Origin: Rhea pennata
Taxonomy: Eukaryota; Chordata; Aves; Rheiformes; Rheidae
Assembly: GCF_028389875.1 (NCBI RefSeq)
Contig: NC_084672.1
Location: forward strand, 11,399,958 to 11,463,957
Length of the DNA stretch: 64,000 nt
Direction: 5' to 3'
Each line of letters opens with the position of its first letter. Position 1 is the first letter of the stretch. The position numbers and the translations under genes were made by a program. Positions 37,201 through 47,200 of this stretch are shown piece by piece. Below the pieces are notes generated by a model that ran no database searches, was not told where the DNA came from, and saw only the letters and a list, made by a program, of their open reading frames with translations.

Positions 37201-39039
37201 CATTTTTGGCTTTGCTCAGGGGGTCTTGGGTAACTTGATCTACACTGCATATAATGAACTTATGTTCTTGTGAGGCCTGGAAATACAACAGTAACATTTA
37301 AAGTATCCTTAGATGTAGCTAATATGTAGTTGGTAATAGCAGGATAATTGGCACTGAGTTATACTTAACCATCAAATCCCAAACTGCCACATAGGCATTT
37401 ATTGTTCTGTGCTGCTTGCAGAAGAGCACAAGGGCCAGAATGTATTTCTAACTGGGCCATGGACTGTTACAGTCACACAGATACTGTAACTTTTGTATGC
37501 AACATTGTGCATGAGCTTCATGCTGACTAAAGCCCCTTTAGAAACACTATCTTTCTGAGAAGGAATGGGAATTACAACTATTAAGCAGTTAAACAGAAAA
37601 CACTAGCCTAAAGCCAACTGTCTCAATTTCTTGCCAAAGTAGGATCATTTTCACAAAATGCCTTTCAACATGCTCTGCAAGGCAGAGCAAAAAAGCTTTA
37701 GCAGCAACAGCACCAGTGATGTTAAATTGCCTTTAAACCTGATGTTAACACGGCAAAGTCCTAATGCACTAGTTACCATCCTTAAAACAGAGCCCTTAAT
37801 ACAAGTGAAAAAAAATCCAGCTAGACACCTAGAGCAAGTAGGAACTTAGAGTAACAAAGACATAAAGGGTTAGTATCATAAGATAACTATACATTCAATA
37901 GGCCAAATTTGTACACTTTGGAAAAACAAGTTTCTGATTACAGAACATCTATTTGGTATAGGCCTATGGATTGGTTTGGTTTAATTAACTTTTGACGCAG
38001 AATCCCCCAGCCACTGGCATCACTGCAAGAAGGCAGCCTGAGAGCTTCACAGGAAAGTTATCGCTACTCTCCTCCCGGGCCACTACTCCACTCCGCGCTC
38101 AGCGCGGTTGGGTATTTTTAGGAATGTATTTTTTCAGGAGCGCCTGCAGCTTAAGCAAGTGCCCAGTGCCTCACACGTAGAGCCCTCAAGCAGCTCGCTT
38201 ATTCCCTGCTTAGCACAGGGCTGCTTACAAAGACTGGCCGCTCTCGACGCTCGAGCGCGTCGACTGGGCGCTCCCGGCCACCCAAAGAAGCGTTTGCGCA
38301 AGCGCCGACCACGGCACGGGGCAACGCCGCGAGCAGGACGACGCCGGCGACTCGGCCGCCCCCGCCACGGCGCCCGCGGGCGACCCCTGAGCCGTTCAAG
38401 CGAGCGGGGGGCAGGCAGCAGGGGACGCGACGGGAGGCAGCGGGGGCGGCAGGGGGCTCGAGCACGACGGCCGGGCCGTACCCGCCGCAGGGCCTCCTCG
38501 GCGCGGGCCAGGTGGCCGCGCAGGGCCCGGCCGCGCAGCTCCTGCACGCTCTCGTAGTAGTCGTCGTCGTCGTCGTGGCGGCGGCGCTCGGCGGCGAAGA
38601 GCGCGTCCAGCAGCACGCGGCCGCCGCAGAGCTCCAGGGCGCAGCCCAGGTAGCGCTCCAGCTGCCGGCACTGCTCCTGCGCCGCGGCCTCGGCCTCGGC
38701 CTCGCGCCGCGCCGCGCCGCCCGCCAGCAGCGCGGCCCACAGCCCGCCCGCGGCGCCGCGCAGCGCGGGGAAGGCGGGCTCCAGGCGCGGGCACACGGCC
38801 GCCAGCTGCCGGTGGACGCCCAGCAGGGCCTGCGCCGAGAAGAGGCCGGCCCAGCTCTGCCGCGCCGCCGCCGCCTCGCCCCCCGCCGCCGCCGCCGCCG
38901 CGCCGTGGCAGGTCACGGCGAACTTGCCCTCCGCGTCGTTCCAGCCCGCCAGGAAGCGCAGCCGCGGCGGGCGCGGCTCGGCGAAGGCGGCGTCGCGCAC
39001 GGCCACCCAGCCCTCCAGGCTGTCGGGCTGCGGCTCCAT
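25008..39039 (-). CDS. WHAMM: WHAMM, complete coding region (10 exons)
   Basis: WHAMM is a nucleation-promoting factor that binds ER-Golgi membranes and microtubules and activates Arp2/3 to build branched actin for membrane tubulation. Exons in coding order: 39039-38482, 35483-35310, 33953-33803, 33304-33135, 31755-31590, 30639-30452, 29079-28993, 28911-28816, 28439-27983, 25294-25008. They total 2334 bp, 777 codons plus TAA, with all phases closing; human WHAMM is 809 aa as I recall. The N-terminus MEPQPDSLEGWVAVRD matches human MEDEQPDSLEGWVPVRE. Order: N-terminal membrane-interaction domain (about 1-245), long coiled coil (about 245-530), proline run (about 627-644), WH2 motifs (MDEVLASLKHG from 685; ILSAIRQGVKLRKV 715-728), connector LERSIKAVIQRIKKV (744-758), acidic tail with W775. 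The related JMY is excluded by the N-terminus. The start is the first in-frame ATG with orthologue-like sequence. Confidence 0.95.
27983..28439 (-). CDS. WHAMM: WHAMM exon 9, proline-rich
   Basis: 457 bp, acceptor tttttcag, donor GTAG|gtaagt. Starts KCPAHIELKTSSPQPLSPKR. Contains PVQIFVAAG (human PVQVFVPVG), HSEELMDSPSS and a proline run broken by leucines, the profilin-type segment before the WH2 motifs. Confidence 0.95.
28098..28151 (-). repeat. WHAMM: Proline-codon repeat / G-rich strand in WHAMM exon 9
   Basis: The - strand encodes about 18 residues, nearly all Pro. The + strand shows three GGGGG runs separated by single A, then further G runs, a possible G-quadruplex former. The run is length-variable in orthologues. 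Confidence 0.85.
28816..28911 (-). CDS. WHAMM: WHAMM exon 8, with GC donor
   Basis: 32 codons, acceptor taatacag. Contains KRDKRKEEEKKKKAWISQER then QKTLERLRTFRE. The best donor is GAG|gcaagt, a GC-AG type splice site with the classical AG|GCAAGT consensus. It keeps phase 0 into exon 9. The GT at 28,811-28,810 (GCAA|gtactg) would shift the frame. Confidence 0.88.
28993..29079 (-). CDS. WHAMM: WHAMM exon 7
   Basis: 29 codons, acceptor tttcaccag, donor ATA|gtgagt. Reads DQCEASHRQRLQQAEESKKR then FQQHHSIQI, matching human DQCKENHRFRLQQAEES and HHSIQM. Confidence 0.94.
30452..30639 (-). CDS. WHAMM: WHAMM exon 6
   Basis: 188 bp, acceptor cctttttag, donor AAAAAA|gtaaat. Contains EKQDEVIYYDTCENPEELKI then a basic coiled-coil stretch with CARRAYLRNKK. 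Phase 1 in, phase 0 out. Confidence 0.94.
31590..31755 (-). CDS. WHAMM: WHAMM exon 5
   Basis: 166 bp, acceptor ttatatag, donor AAAG|gtaaga, ending in phase 1. Contains ETQLELYNVQLEVLKYEEIL, a coiled-coil segment like human YEIQLELYEVKFEILKNEEILL. Confidence 0.94.
33135..33304 (-). CDS. WHAMM: WHAMM exon 4
   Basis: 170 bp, acceptor aatctgcag, donor AAC|gtaaga. Contains MHKQMEQDQKRFGQATWASA and later AKETLQHLRARELCLKQKK. Confidence 0.94.
33803..33953 (-). CDS. WHAMM: WHAMM exon 3
   Basis: 151 bp, ending in phase 1, acceptor ccttgcag, donor gtaatc. Contains WTKRAEDAVCSIQDITVNYF then KETVKALA, nearly identical to human. Confidence 0.95.
35310..35483 (-). CDS. WHAMM: WHAMM exon 2
   Basis: 58 codons, phase 0, acceptor ttctag, donor gtaggt. 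Contains TMVALMKVYEEEDETYQDLV and LLQPFREMRELATLCKLEIL, close to human MVALMNVYQEEDEAYQELV. Confidence 0.95.
35484..38481 (-). other. WHAMM: WHAMM intron 1
   Basis: About 3 kb, starting in the CpG island. It holds a GC-rich patch at 36,430-36,690 with a perfect 16-bp palindrome at 36,516-36,531. Overlapping open frames there on both strands match no family. Confidence 0.85.
38482..39039 (-). CDS. WHAMM: WHAMM exon 1 (coding part)
   Basis: 186 codons in very GC-rich DNA, with donor CGG|gtacgg. It starts MEPQPDSLEGWVAVRDAAFA and contains LRFLAGWNDAEGKFAVTCHG, the conserved start of the membrane-interaction domain. Ala runs and a D5Y2 run (38,554-38,574) are local codon-repeat expansions. The frame stays open 93 codons upstream of this ATG, but that part looks like promoter and 5' UTR. 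Confidence 0.93.
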
Positions 39040-39043
39040 GATG

Positions 39044-39062
39044 GCGGCGGCGGCGGCGGCGG
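39044..39062. repeat. (GGC)n repeat in WHAMM 5' UTR
   Basis: CGG/CCG triplets lie immediately upstream of the WHAMM ATG on the - strand. Confidence 0.9.
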
Positions 39063-39280
39063 GGCGCGACCCCCGCCCGCCGCACAGCGAAACAGAAACC
39101 GAGCCGCCTCCGCCGGGGCGGGGCCTCGCCGCGCGCGTCACGGCAGCCCGCGGCCCGCATTGGCTCGGCGCCGCTCGGGGGCGGGGGTAAGGGCGTGGCC
39201 TCCGGAAAGGGCGGGCGCTGCCGGCGGCGGGGGGCGGAGGGGGGAGGGGCGCCCGGCCCTCACACGGCCGAAATGGGGGG

Positions 39281-39332
39281 AAAAACAAAACAAAAAACAA
39301 AAACAAAACAAAAAACAAAACAAAACAAAAAA
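39281..39332. repeat. A-rich (CAAAA)n repeat upstream of WHAMM
   Basis: aaaac and aaaaac units are repeated for about 50 bp, sharply AT-rich inside the CpG island. Confidence 0.95.
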
Positions 39333-39699
39333 GCTGGGGAGCCGCGCGCGTGGGAGGGGAGCAGAGGCCTCGCAGTGCGCAAAAACGGACGAGGGCGATG
39401 GGTAAAAAGCGATGGGCGGAGTGTGGCCGGGCCGAAGCCCGGGCCTGAGGCCGGGCCTGTCCCTCAGTGAGGCTCAGCTCTGGGGTCGTTTAGCTGATCA
39501 GCACGCCGAATTTGAAGGCCCCAAATGAAGCCAGCTTTTGTGGGGCACGTCTGCTTAGGCAGGAAACATCTACCGCCTACGCGCACACGCATCCCGCCCG
39601 CTCCGCGTCGCGCTTCTCGCACGTTGAAAGACTTCAGGAGAACAGTAGCATGCACCACCCCGATCCAAGGGCGCGCCCTCAGCGGGTGTATTTGTTTGG

Positions 39700-42600
39700 A
39701 CAGGCTGCTTAAATGCTGCTTTCTGTGCTTCTGATAGGAGTGCAGAAGTGCAGTGATTTTTATGAAGCACTTGCTTCTTATTCGGGCATTGTATGCAAGG
39801 CTGAATTTAATTTATGGTAAAGAAAAGGTTGTGTTCTATCTTTGGAATTGAAGCTGACACTAGTAATTTCTCCCTAGATTAAGGTCTGCGAGACACCATA
39901 GATTAACAATATAAAGGCAAAAATTAGTTCCATTTGAAAACTAATAAAATCTGTCTGACAACATAAACGTTAACATTTCTGCTCTGATCTCACAAATGAT
40001 AGAGGTGTTGTCAGCAGTAATATGATCATGACTACATTGGTAATTCATTTCTAATTCTGTACTGAAGGAGCAAACAATTGGAGGTTGCCAAACTTAATTG
40101 GAAAAGGAGGAAAAAGCAGAGCTATGTCAAGATTCCCCATTGCACTGTCCTTTTAAAGTTCAAGATATATATACATACATAGGTATATATATATATAATG
40201 CAGTGTTCTCAAACATATTTAAAAATAACTTGCCAGCAAGGTTAGCTCAGTAGTTTGTTCACAAGCAGAGGATTGTCTGCTGGATAACTGAAAGGTTTGT
40301 GGATTTAAGTGGATATATAGAGCTCAAGTACTACAGTAATCACAATAATCAGTGGTAATATATGGCCTATTCTTTTTAACCAGCTGATCTACTGAGCATA
40401 GAATGAAGCAATATGTTCCTATGAAAAACCTCCTCTTACTGAGCCATTAGCCACTTTCTTCATTATAATTTGCCTTCCATGAGTTCTAACATACACATGC
40501 AGGGGCGGAGGTGTATGCATAGGTGCAACAAGTGTGTACATTATGGTTTCTGATAGCATTTTTTTTGGAGTCTGATCTTGATTCCAACTAACCCCAGTAG
40601 TAACCCTTCTCTTTATTTAAGAGAGAGAAGCACTTTGCCATTAAACTTTAATAAAGAAAAGAACAGATACTTACATTTAATTTTCAGTATTGATGTTTAT
40701 ATGTGTTTCTCCATTTGAGTCAGTTTGCTCAGAATACATGTTTTGTGTATCAGATGCAAGATACTCACCCTCGGAAAACATGTAGAGTCAGTGACTGAAA
40801 TCTCTGCCGAGTTTATTAATAGCGGTTCAGAAAGTGGCAGAGTGCTCTGATTTAACGAGGGGTCTATGTAAATGTTCCAAGCACTTCAAATCCAGGAATC
40901 ATACAGAACTTTCATAACTTTTCAGTGTATGACATTCATCCTGGTGACACTCAAGTAGCAGGCTGCTGAAGGACACCGGGGCACATCTATATTTGTTCCA
41001 TTGCTCATTGCTGGCATGTCCCTATCTGAGCAAAGAGGCGGTCTAGGGTTACTGCAATAAGTCTTCCAACTGCAGTCATAGGAAAGTGGCAGGGAATTGC
41101 CTTCACATGAATTAATTTTTACTAGGCAAAATAAATTTGAAGTTTGATGTCATCTGAGCTATCAGAAGAATTTATGACGTCTTAAGATAGAAGGCAAGTT
41201 TTTAGGTTGTAACACTTCTTTGTTATATGTTTGAGATAATTGATGGTCACAGAGTTAAACGTTCGTCACTGTAATTGTATCGGGGTCTGTAAACTGAGCA
41301 AACATCTCATCTGAAAATCTTATTTAGCCAACAGGGTTCCAGACAAGCTTAATTATGCTCATTTTAATTTATGTAATTTAATTTCATTTTGGTAGGAAAA
41401 ATACTTGTTAATTCACTTTTCTAGTTAGTAGTAGCTTGTAAAGCAAGCCTTATTGTTATAATTATGGGGAAAAAAGTCTTTGCAGGAGCCAGACAACATT
41501 TCCTGGTATGTTTCAAGACTTTTTCTCTGCTTAATATGGTCGAATTTGCATGATTTTTTTTTATCATCTTTAGCATAAATAGTATTTCTGCCTAACTTTA
41601 GTATTTCTGTCTATAGTAATATGTTGTTAGCACATTTATGTCTGTAGTGCCAGAAGAGAATGATGAACTTTGGTGTGTGTTTTCTTACAGATCCAGCAGG
41701 CTAGACTGTTTTCAGGCATTGATACAAAACTGGAAATTGGGAAATTTCTCAGCATTTTTGACAAGTTCCAAGACTTGTTTTCTAATGAGTTACTGTCTTT
41801 TTTGACTTTCTTAGCCAAGCAATCTCAGGAATATTAGTAAAATATTGATGAAATAAATTTGAGGTGATAACAAGTCCTGGAAACTACAAGAAGCATAAAA
41901 AGTAGTTTGAACCCAAAATTTAGAAGCTTCTGCAAAAGCTCTGGTAACTTTAATGACTGAATGACCTTTCGGCTTTTTTTTTTTTCCATGAGGAAATGAT
42001 TTTAAAGCCTTCATGTGCTTTACTGATTTGGGACTAGATGTAATTAGCATTTCATTAATACGCAGTGGAAATCTTTCCATGAACTCTTTTGACTGTAGTA
42101 GTAAACTGTTGGGAAAATGGATCTGAGTAGTTTTGTGGCTGTGATCTTTTAGTGTTGGTTAACTGTGGAGGGCTGTGGAGACACTGAGGCTGTGACAGAA
42201 TACCAAATTGTCTCCCTGTCCTGGCATCATTTTGTGTGCTGATATTAATACCAGGCTGGTTGGAACATGTGGGTTTGGGGAGTCTGCAAGGGGCAAATGA
42301 AGATCCTGGCTGTGGGCAGAGTACATGCTGTTAGTGCAGAAGCTCTGCAGTATGTTGTATTCTACCTCATTCTCAGTATTTCTGAGGATGCTTGAGGTTT
42401 GCCATGTACATGTGTGTTTCTAGATGTAGAGAGTTGAACACACGTTTAAGAATATAACAGAAGTGTCATGGTGAAAAAAAAAATCTAATTTTATTATCAC
42501 AAACTGCATCAAGGGAGCATTATTAAGGCTGCAAAGCAACCTTGCAAAAATTAGAAAATGATAGAATTCACACTGTCTTTGTACCTTTAATGTTGTCCCA

Positions 42601-43424
42601 TGTGCATCTGCTTTATAATGCAGGTTTGTCTTTCATGTCCAGATATTAATTTCACATGTTCTACGTTGCACAGGATAGACAAAGGCAAAGCTCTAGGTCA
42701 GAATGGACATCTCTTCTATCATCGGTCAATGACCTGCCTCGCTTCTTAATTACAGTGCACTTTACCAGGGGGATCATCACTGATCTTTTTCGGAGAGCTA
42801 TACTTATGAAAAAAATATGTATTTTCACAGCGCTTGAGAACCTCCAAAAAGCAGTATTCATTCCTATTTTATAGAAGGAACCTGAGGCCTGAGAGAGAAT
42901 AAATTAAAGGAAATTTCAAGTTTTGAATGACAACTAGAAAAATCCAGACCAGGATTTTTCAGTGTATTTACCTGTGTATTATATGACATCAGTGATCACA
43001 AGAGAGAGCATCTTACAGTATGCTGTAAGAAACCAGCAGTTCAGAAACAGCACTTGACAGAAGCTGAAGGGTGAACTGGTTTCAAACCAGGCCCTCTCCA
43101 ATTCTAGCTTGAGCACTATATGCACCTGTAGCACAGGTCCAGTGTCGAGCTGAAGGCAGGACTACTCAAAAATTTTTAAATCAGAGTTTGAAGCCATAGA
43201 TCAACTACTCAGAAAACAGGAAACACAGGTAGAAATAGCTTTTTGCTGTAATTCACACAGCAATGAAGAAAGACAAGCATCCAATTAGGAAATGAAACTG
43301 CCAGCTTTGGTGTTTGCCATAGCCAAATCTATTCCATTTATTTTTAAGCAATAAAACCTCATGGCTGCTACCTAAGTATGCAGTTAAAGATCTTTCTTTT
43401 TTCTTTTTTTTTTCTTTTTAACAG
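39700..43424. other. WHAMM-FSD2 gap, probably including FSD2 5' UTR intron
   Basis: No coding exon is recognised. The strong acceptor at 43,424 implies at least one upstream non-coding FSD2 exon here, but it cannot be placed by eye. It contains a (TA)n-type repeat at 40,167-40,198 and a MIR-like fragment near 42.83-42.96 kb. Confidence 0.6.
42828..42960 (+). mobile_element. MIR-like SINE fragment
   Basis: cctattttatagaaggaac followed by ctgaggcctgagagaga resembles the MIR core (ccattttacagatgaggaa, actgaggcacagagag). Later text (gacaactagaaaaatccaga, ccaggattt) fits the MIR tail. Consensus from memory. Confidence 0.6.
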
Positions 43425-44209
43425 GATTGACACACATCATCTCAAAAGCCTCAGTGAGGATACCAATGTCATCAAGATCTAGCAATAAAGGAAGGTATGA
43501 AAATAGGGATCAATTGCCTGGTCGTTCAGCTTCCCCACCAGTCCTGGAGTCTAGTAAGCCTGAGACTGAAGGCTTGGTATTTTATCACATGGATCTTTAT
43601 GGATCAAAGGAGAGATTTGGTATCTTCCCTGAAGAACCACGTGGTCGAGGAGACAGATCTCTGGAGGATATTAGAGAAGAATCTGCACTGAGTAGCAAAA
43701 AACTTCAGAGCACACAAGAGGCTGGATATGACTTGGGAAAAGAGGTTGAGGAGCTGGCCAAGATGTATGGACTCGATGAGGATAGAGAAAAAGAGCTTGA
43801 GCTCCTTGGAGGACATCTGGGCATGGTTGAGAGCAAACGGTCACCTGCTCACACAGGAAAAGCAGGATCACAAGGCTCTTTATATAATGCATCAAAAAGC
43901 AGCTCCCCAGTGAAAGATCAAAGTCAAAGCATAAAGCAGCAGAGATTTCTTCATGAGGCTTCTCAAGATGGAGATCAGAATAAAGCAGGAGCAGACAATG
44001 AGGCTCAGAGCCATGCATGGTCCAGAGAGGGGCTTAGCAGCTGTGGCATGTCAGATGAACAGAGCAGCCAGGCAGTCAGTGAGGAGGAGGAAGCAGCCGA
44101 TGTTTTTTGCTCCACCTGCAAGATTCCAATCCGAGCTTTTGACAAACTGTTTGGGGACCATAAGGATCATGAGGTGGTTCAGCTCCTCAGTGCTGTAGAA
44201 AGCGAGAAG
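43425..44209 (+). CDS. FSD2: FSD2 first coding exon
   Basis: The acceptor is a long T-rich tract ending taacag at 43,424, so a 5' UTR exon lies upstream. No in-frame ATG precedes 43,466 within the exon, so that is the likely start (begins [16 protein letters not shown]); a start in an upstream exon is possible. The exon holds [20 protein letters not shown] and [20 protein letters not shown] then HKDHEV. Donor AAG|gtaaga. 248 codons from ATG. Confidence 0.88.
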
Positions 44210-47200
44210 GTAAGAGTAATGCAAGTACGGGCTTCTTTTGTGCTGTGTGCCCATAAAACACTATTCAGACATATTAAGAATCATGCTGTGTTTGGTAGGA
44301 GGAGATTCATAAAAACATGTGCAAACTGGAAGAGCAGATTGCTCAGATGGAAAACTTTGCCAGTCACTTGGAAGAAATCTTCATCACCGTAGAGGTAAGG
44401 CATTTCTTCTTGGGCTAATTCTGTGGTGCTAGGTTTAGTGCTGTTTTGACAGAATCACAAGTGTTCAATTGTTAACAAGGTAATTACTATAAAAAAGCCC
44501 AGATTTATCTTGGGGTATGCCTAGGCTGGGGTACTCAGGAAAATTCATCCTAAAGATTTTTTTAAGTGGATTAGCAAAACAACATTAAACCTTTGCACAG
44601 ATATTTGCATTTTGAAATAAAGTGATCCCCACTCAGGTAATCATATTTTAAATGGCTGTGGACCAGTGATCCAACTAATCCATCTGCAGCGCACTGTTGA
44701 TGTTCATCTGGATTTGCTTACAGAAGCATGAGGCACAGCCCAGCCCTTGGACAGAGTGCATTCAAGCTATACAGCACTGAAAGGGTTGTGCTCCCACTTG
44801 TCTGATGTCAACTTGGCCCCAGGGGAAGGGGCCCAGCTGGCAGCAAGTCAAATTGAAGCAGTAACTCAAGGCACCTACTGTCTTTCCTCTGCTGCATGTG
44901 GCACAGGGGGACATCAGTGCCTGAGCAGAGGGCAGCTGCTGGCAATAAAGCCTTGCCTGCTTCTTAAACCTTCCCTCCTAATGGTTTCTCCAACAGTGAA
45001 GGAAGATATAGGCATTTGCTGCTCAGCTCCCCTAGAGTGAATCCATGGATTCCACTGGGTTGCCATGGTTTCTGTAGTGGAAGGATGTGCTTGACTGTGG
45101 TGGAAATACTTGGGAGATTATGTCTAGAATGCGTCTCTAGTTGTGCTCCCCGGACTTGGGTTGGAGACAGTTGCCCTGCATCATTGTTTTTATTACAATT
45201 TCTGATGCTCTTATTATGTCTGGAACCAAATCCAATACTCTGTCATGCCTCAGTCGGGGTGAAGGATTTGACTAAATCCCTAAAAATGCTAATTAGTCAA
45301 ATAACAGTTTCTATGTGCTGGCATTGCCTCCCTGGGAAGGAGAATTTTAGGCAGGCCTGATTAAGATTTTTCTCTGGCTGAGCTGTGGATCAGGTCCAAC
45401 AGCAAGAAACAAAACCCCAAATGCCTTGCAGGAGAACTTTGGGAGGCAGGAACAGAACTTTGAGGTCCATTACAACGATGCAGTACAAGTGCTTGCCCAG
45501 AAATATGAAGAACAGGTGGAAGCACTGGGGGAAGAGAAGAGAAAGAAGCTGGAAGCTTTATATGGACAGCTGGTCAGTTGTGGAGAACATCTCGACACCT
45601 GCAAGGAGTTGACAGACACAACCCAGGAGCTATACCTAGAAAATAACAAAGCTGATTTTATAAAGGTAAAGAATTTAAACTGGCAGATGCTCTTTGCTGC
45701 TTGCAAGTAGTCCCCAGCTGGGAAGTCCCAAGTGACTTTATTACCATAGAGCATTTGAGGAGCCAGGGTCCATGCTGCTGTCACTGCTCCAGGTGCTTGC
45801 CATGTTGACACTGACTTGGTGGGACAACACAATGGAGCAGCAGAAGTTTGTCACTTTTATGCTCAATGATTTATTGGTCTCTTTGGGGTTCAGAGAGAAG
45901 ATGTTTCTCTAGAAAGCTTGCCTCAGGAAACTCTGGAAGCACTTAACAGCATTCATTGCCTCATGCAGACTCAGCTCTTGCTCTATTCTGGGCTCACAGC
46001 AGGCAGACCAATGCAGCTACTTTGGAAGGTGTTTCTTTTTCTTGCTCATTTTGTTGGAAACTTCAGCTAGACAGGAGGCTCCAAACTAAATACATTAAGA
46101 GTTCCTGCAAAGTAATGGATAAATCCCACTGCCAAAGAGATGTCAAGAAGTAATTTTTTTCTTTGGCAGGTAGAAAAATAATTGGAAAAAAAATAATCAG
46201 AATTTTCACAGGTAATGAGTGACTGTTTTCATATAGCACAGCTAAAGTAATTTTTGAACTGGACATTAAACCGCTCTCCTCCCTTACACCTCCAGTCTGC
46301 TGCAATGGATCAGCTTGCTGTTTCAGTCCAACCTGCTGAGCTCTTTCCATAAACTGATTTTTGACTTTCCTCTGCATCCCTGGGAATAACTTTATATTCT
46401 CCGTTGGTCTTAGGCAAATTTACATCATTCCTAGAAACCATTGTTTCAACCTTTTCAGGGGTCTGAGGCTTCTTTGCCAGGATAGCCCCAAAAAGTGAGC
46501 AGGTCATTCTCATGAGGAGCTCCCAGCCTGACCGCTTAGTTTTTTCGAGGAGCTGCAACTCTGTCTTCAGAACAAATGGTCTCTATCTGCTCACCAAGTT
46601 ATTTTCCCCAAATGTTGTTTCTGTTGTGAAGGGTCTGTTGGCAGTTTGCACACTTGAGGAGGGAAATAGTCTAGTGTCAACATGGGTAGTCTCTGCCTGA
46701 CATCGCGTGTTACCCTACTGTCCATTCACCCAAATCTGTCCACCTGAATGGGCTTCTAGGTAGGGCTTTGTTCTTTGAACTTGGTGAGATTCCATTAGCT
46801 AGCTCTAAAGGCTGCATTTGAGACAAGTTCATGAGAGACGGGTCAACAGCATGATGTAGTCTGCCTCTGGAATAATGCAAAAAATGGATCCTTTCTACCT
46901 TTAACTCTCTCTCTCTGTCTTCTACAGGCAGCAGTAACCATGGTTGACAGGTAGTATCAGAGTCTGGGATTTTGTATTGCATTTCTTCCTTGTTATCTGA
47001 CACTATTACTGGAGATGCTTGCATGTTCTAAACTTCTTTCAGGCACAGAAATGTTACTGATGCTACTAGAGCTATTAAAGTCTTTAGTCTTTCTGGTTTA
47101 AACTGCAGCTGGATAAGTTGCTCTAAAAAGCTTAGCACTCGAAGCCAGTTTCAAAAAACCCAGAAGGAGAGTCAGAGCATGAATAAATTAGTTTTCAGCT

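Larger units (their letters stand above)
38040..39690. promoter_or_regulatory. WHAMM: CpG island covering the WHAMM promoter and exon 1
   Basis: Extremely CpG-dense DNA around the WHAMM start. On the - strand upstream of the ATG there is a CCAAT box (attgg on + at 39,159-39,163), GC boxes (ggcgtggcc near 39,192 and gggcggg near 39,208) and a CRE-like half-site (cgtca near 39,136). There is no TATA box. The start site is probably within about 39,050-39,160. The island extends about 500 bp past the GC boxes toward FSD2, so divergent transcription is possible. Confidence 0.75.

Noticed and set aside
38396-39160. A 254-codon - strand frame overlapping WHAMM exon 1 in another register
   Set aside because: Arg/Gly/Ala-rich shadow of the true frame. 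It has no recognisable domain and crosses the splice donor.
38512-39405. A 297-codon open frame on the + strand across the WHAMM promoter and exon 1
   Set aside because: It is the antisense of WHAMM exon 1 and the CpG island. It has low-complexity Ala/Arg/Gly composition, and the - strand frame matches a known protein.
43427-43465. FSD2 start upstream at 43,427
   Set aside because: The codon there is TTG right after a splice acceptor. The first ATG in frame is at 43,466.
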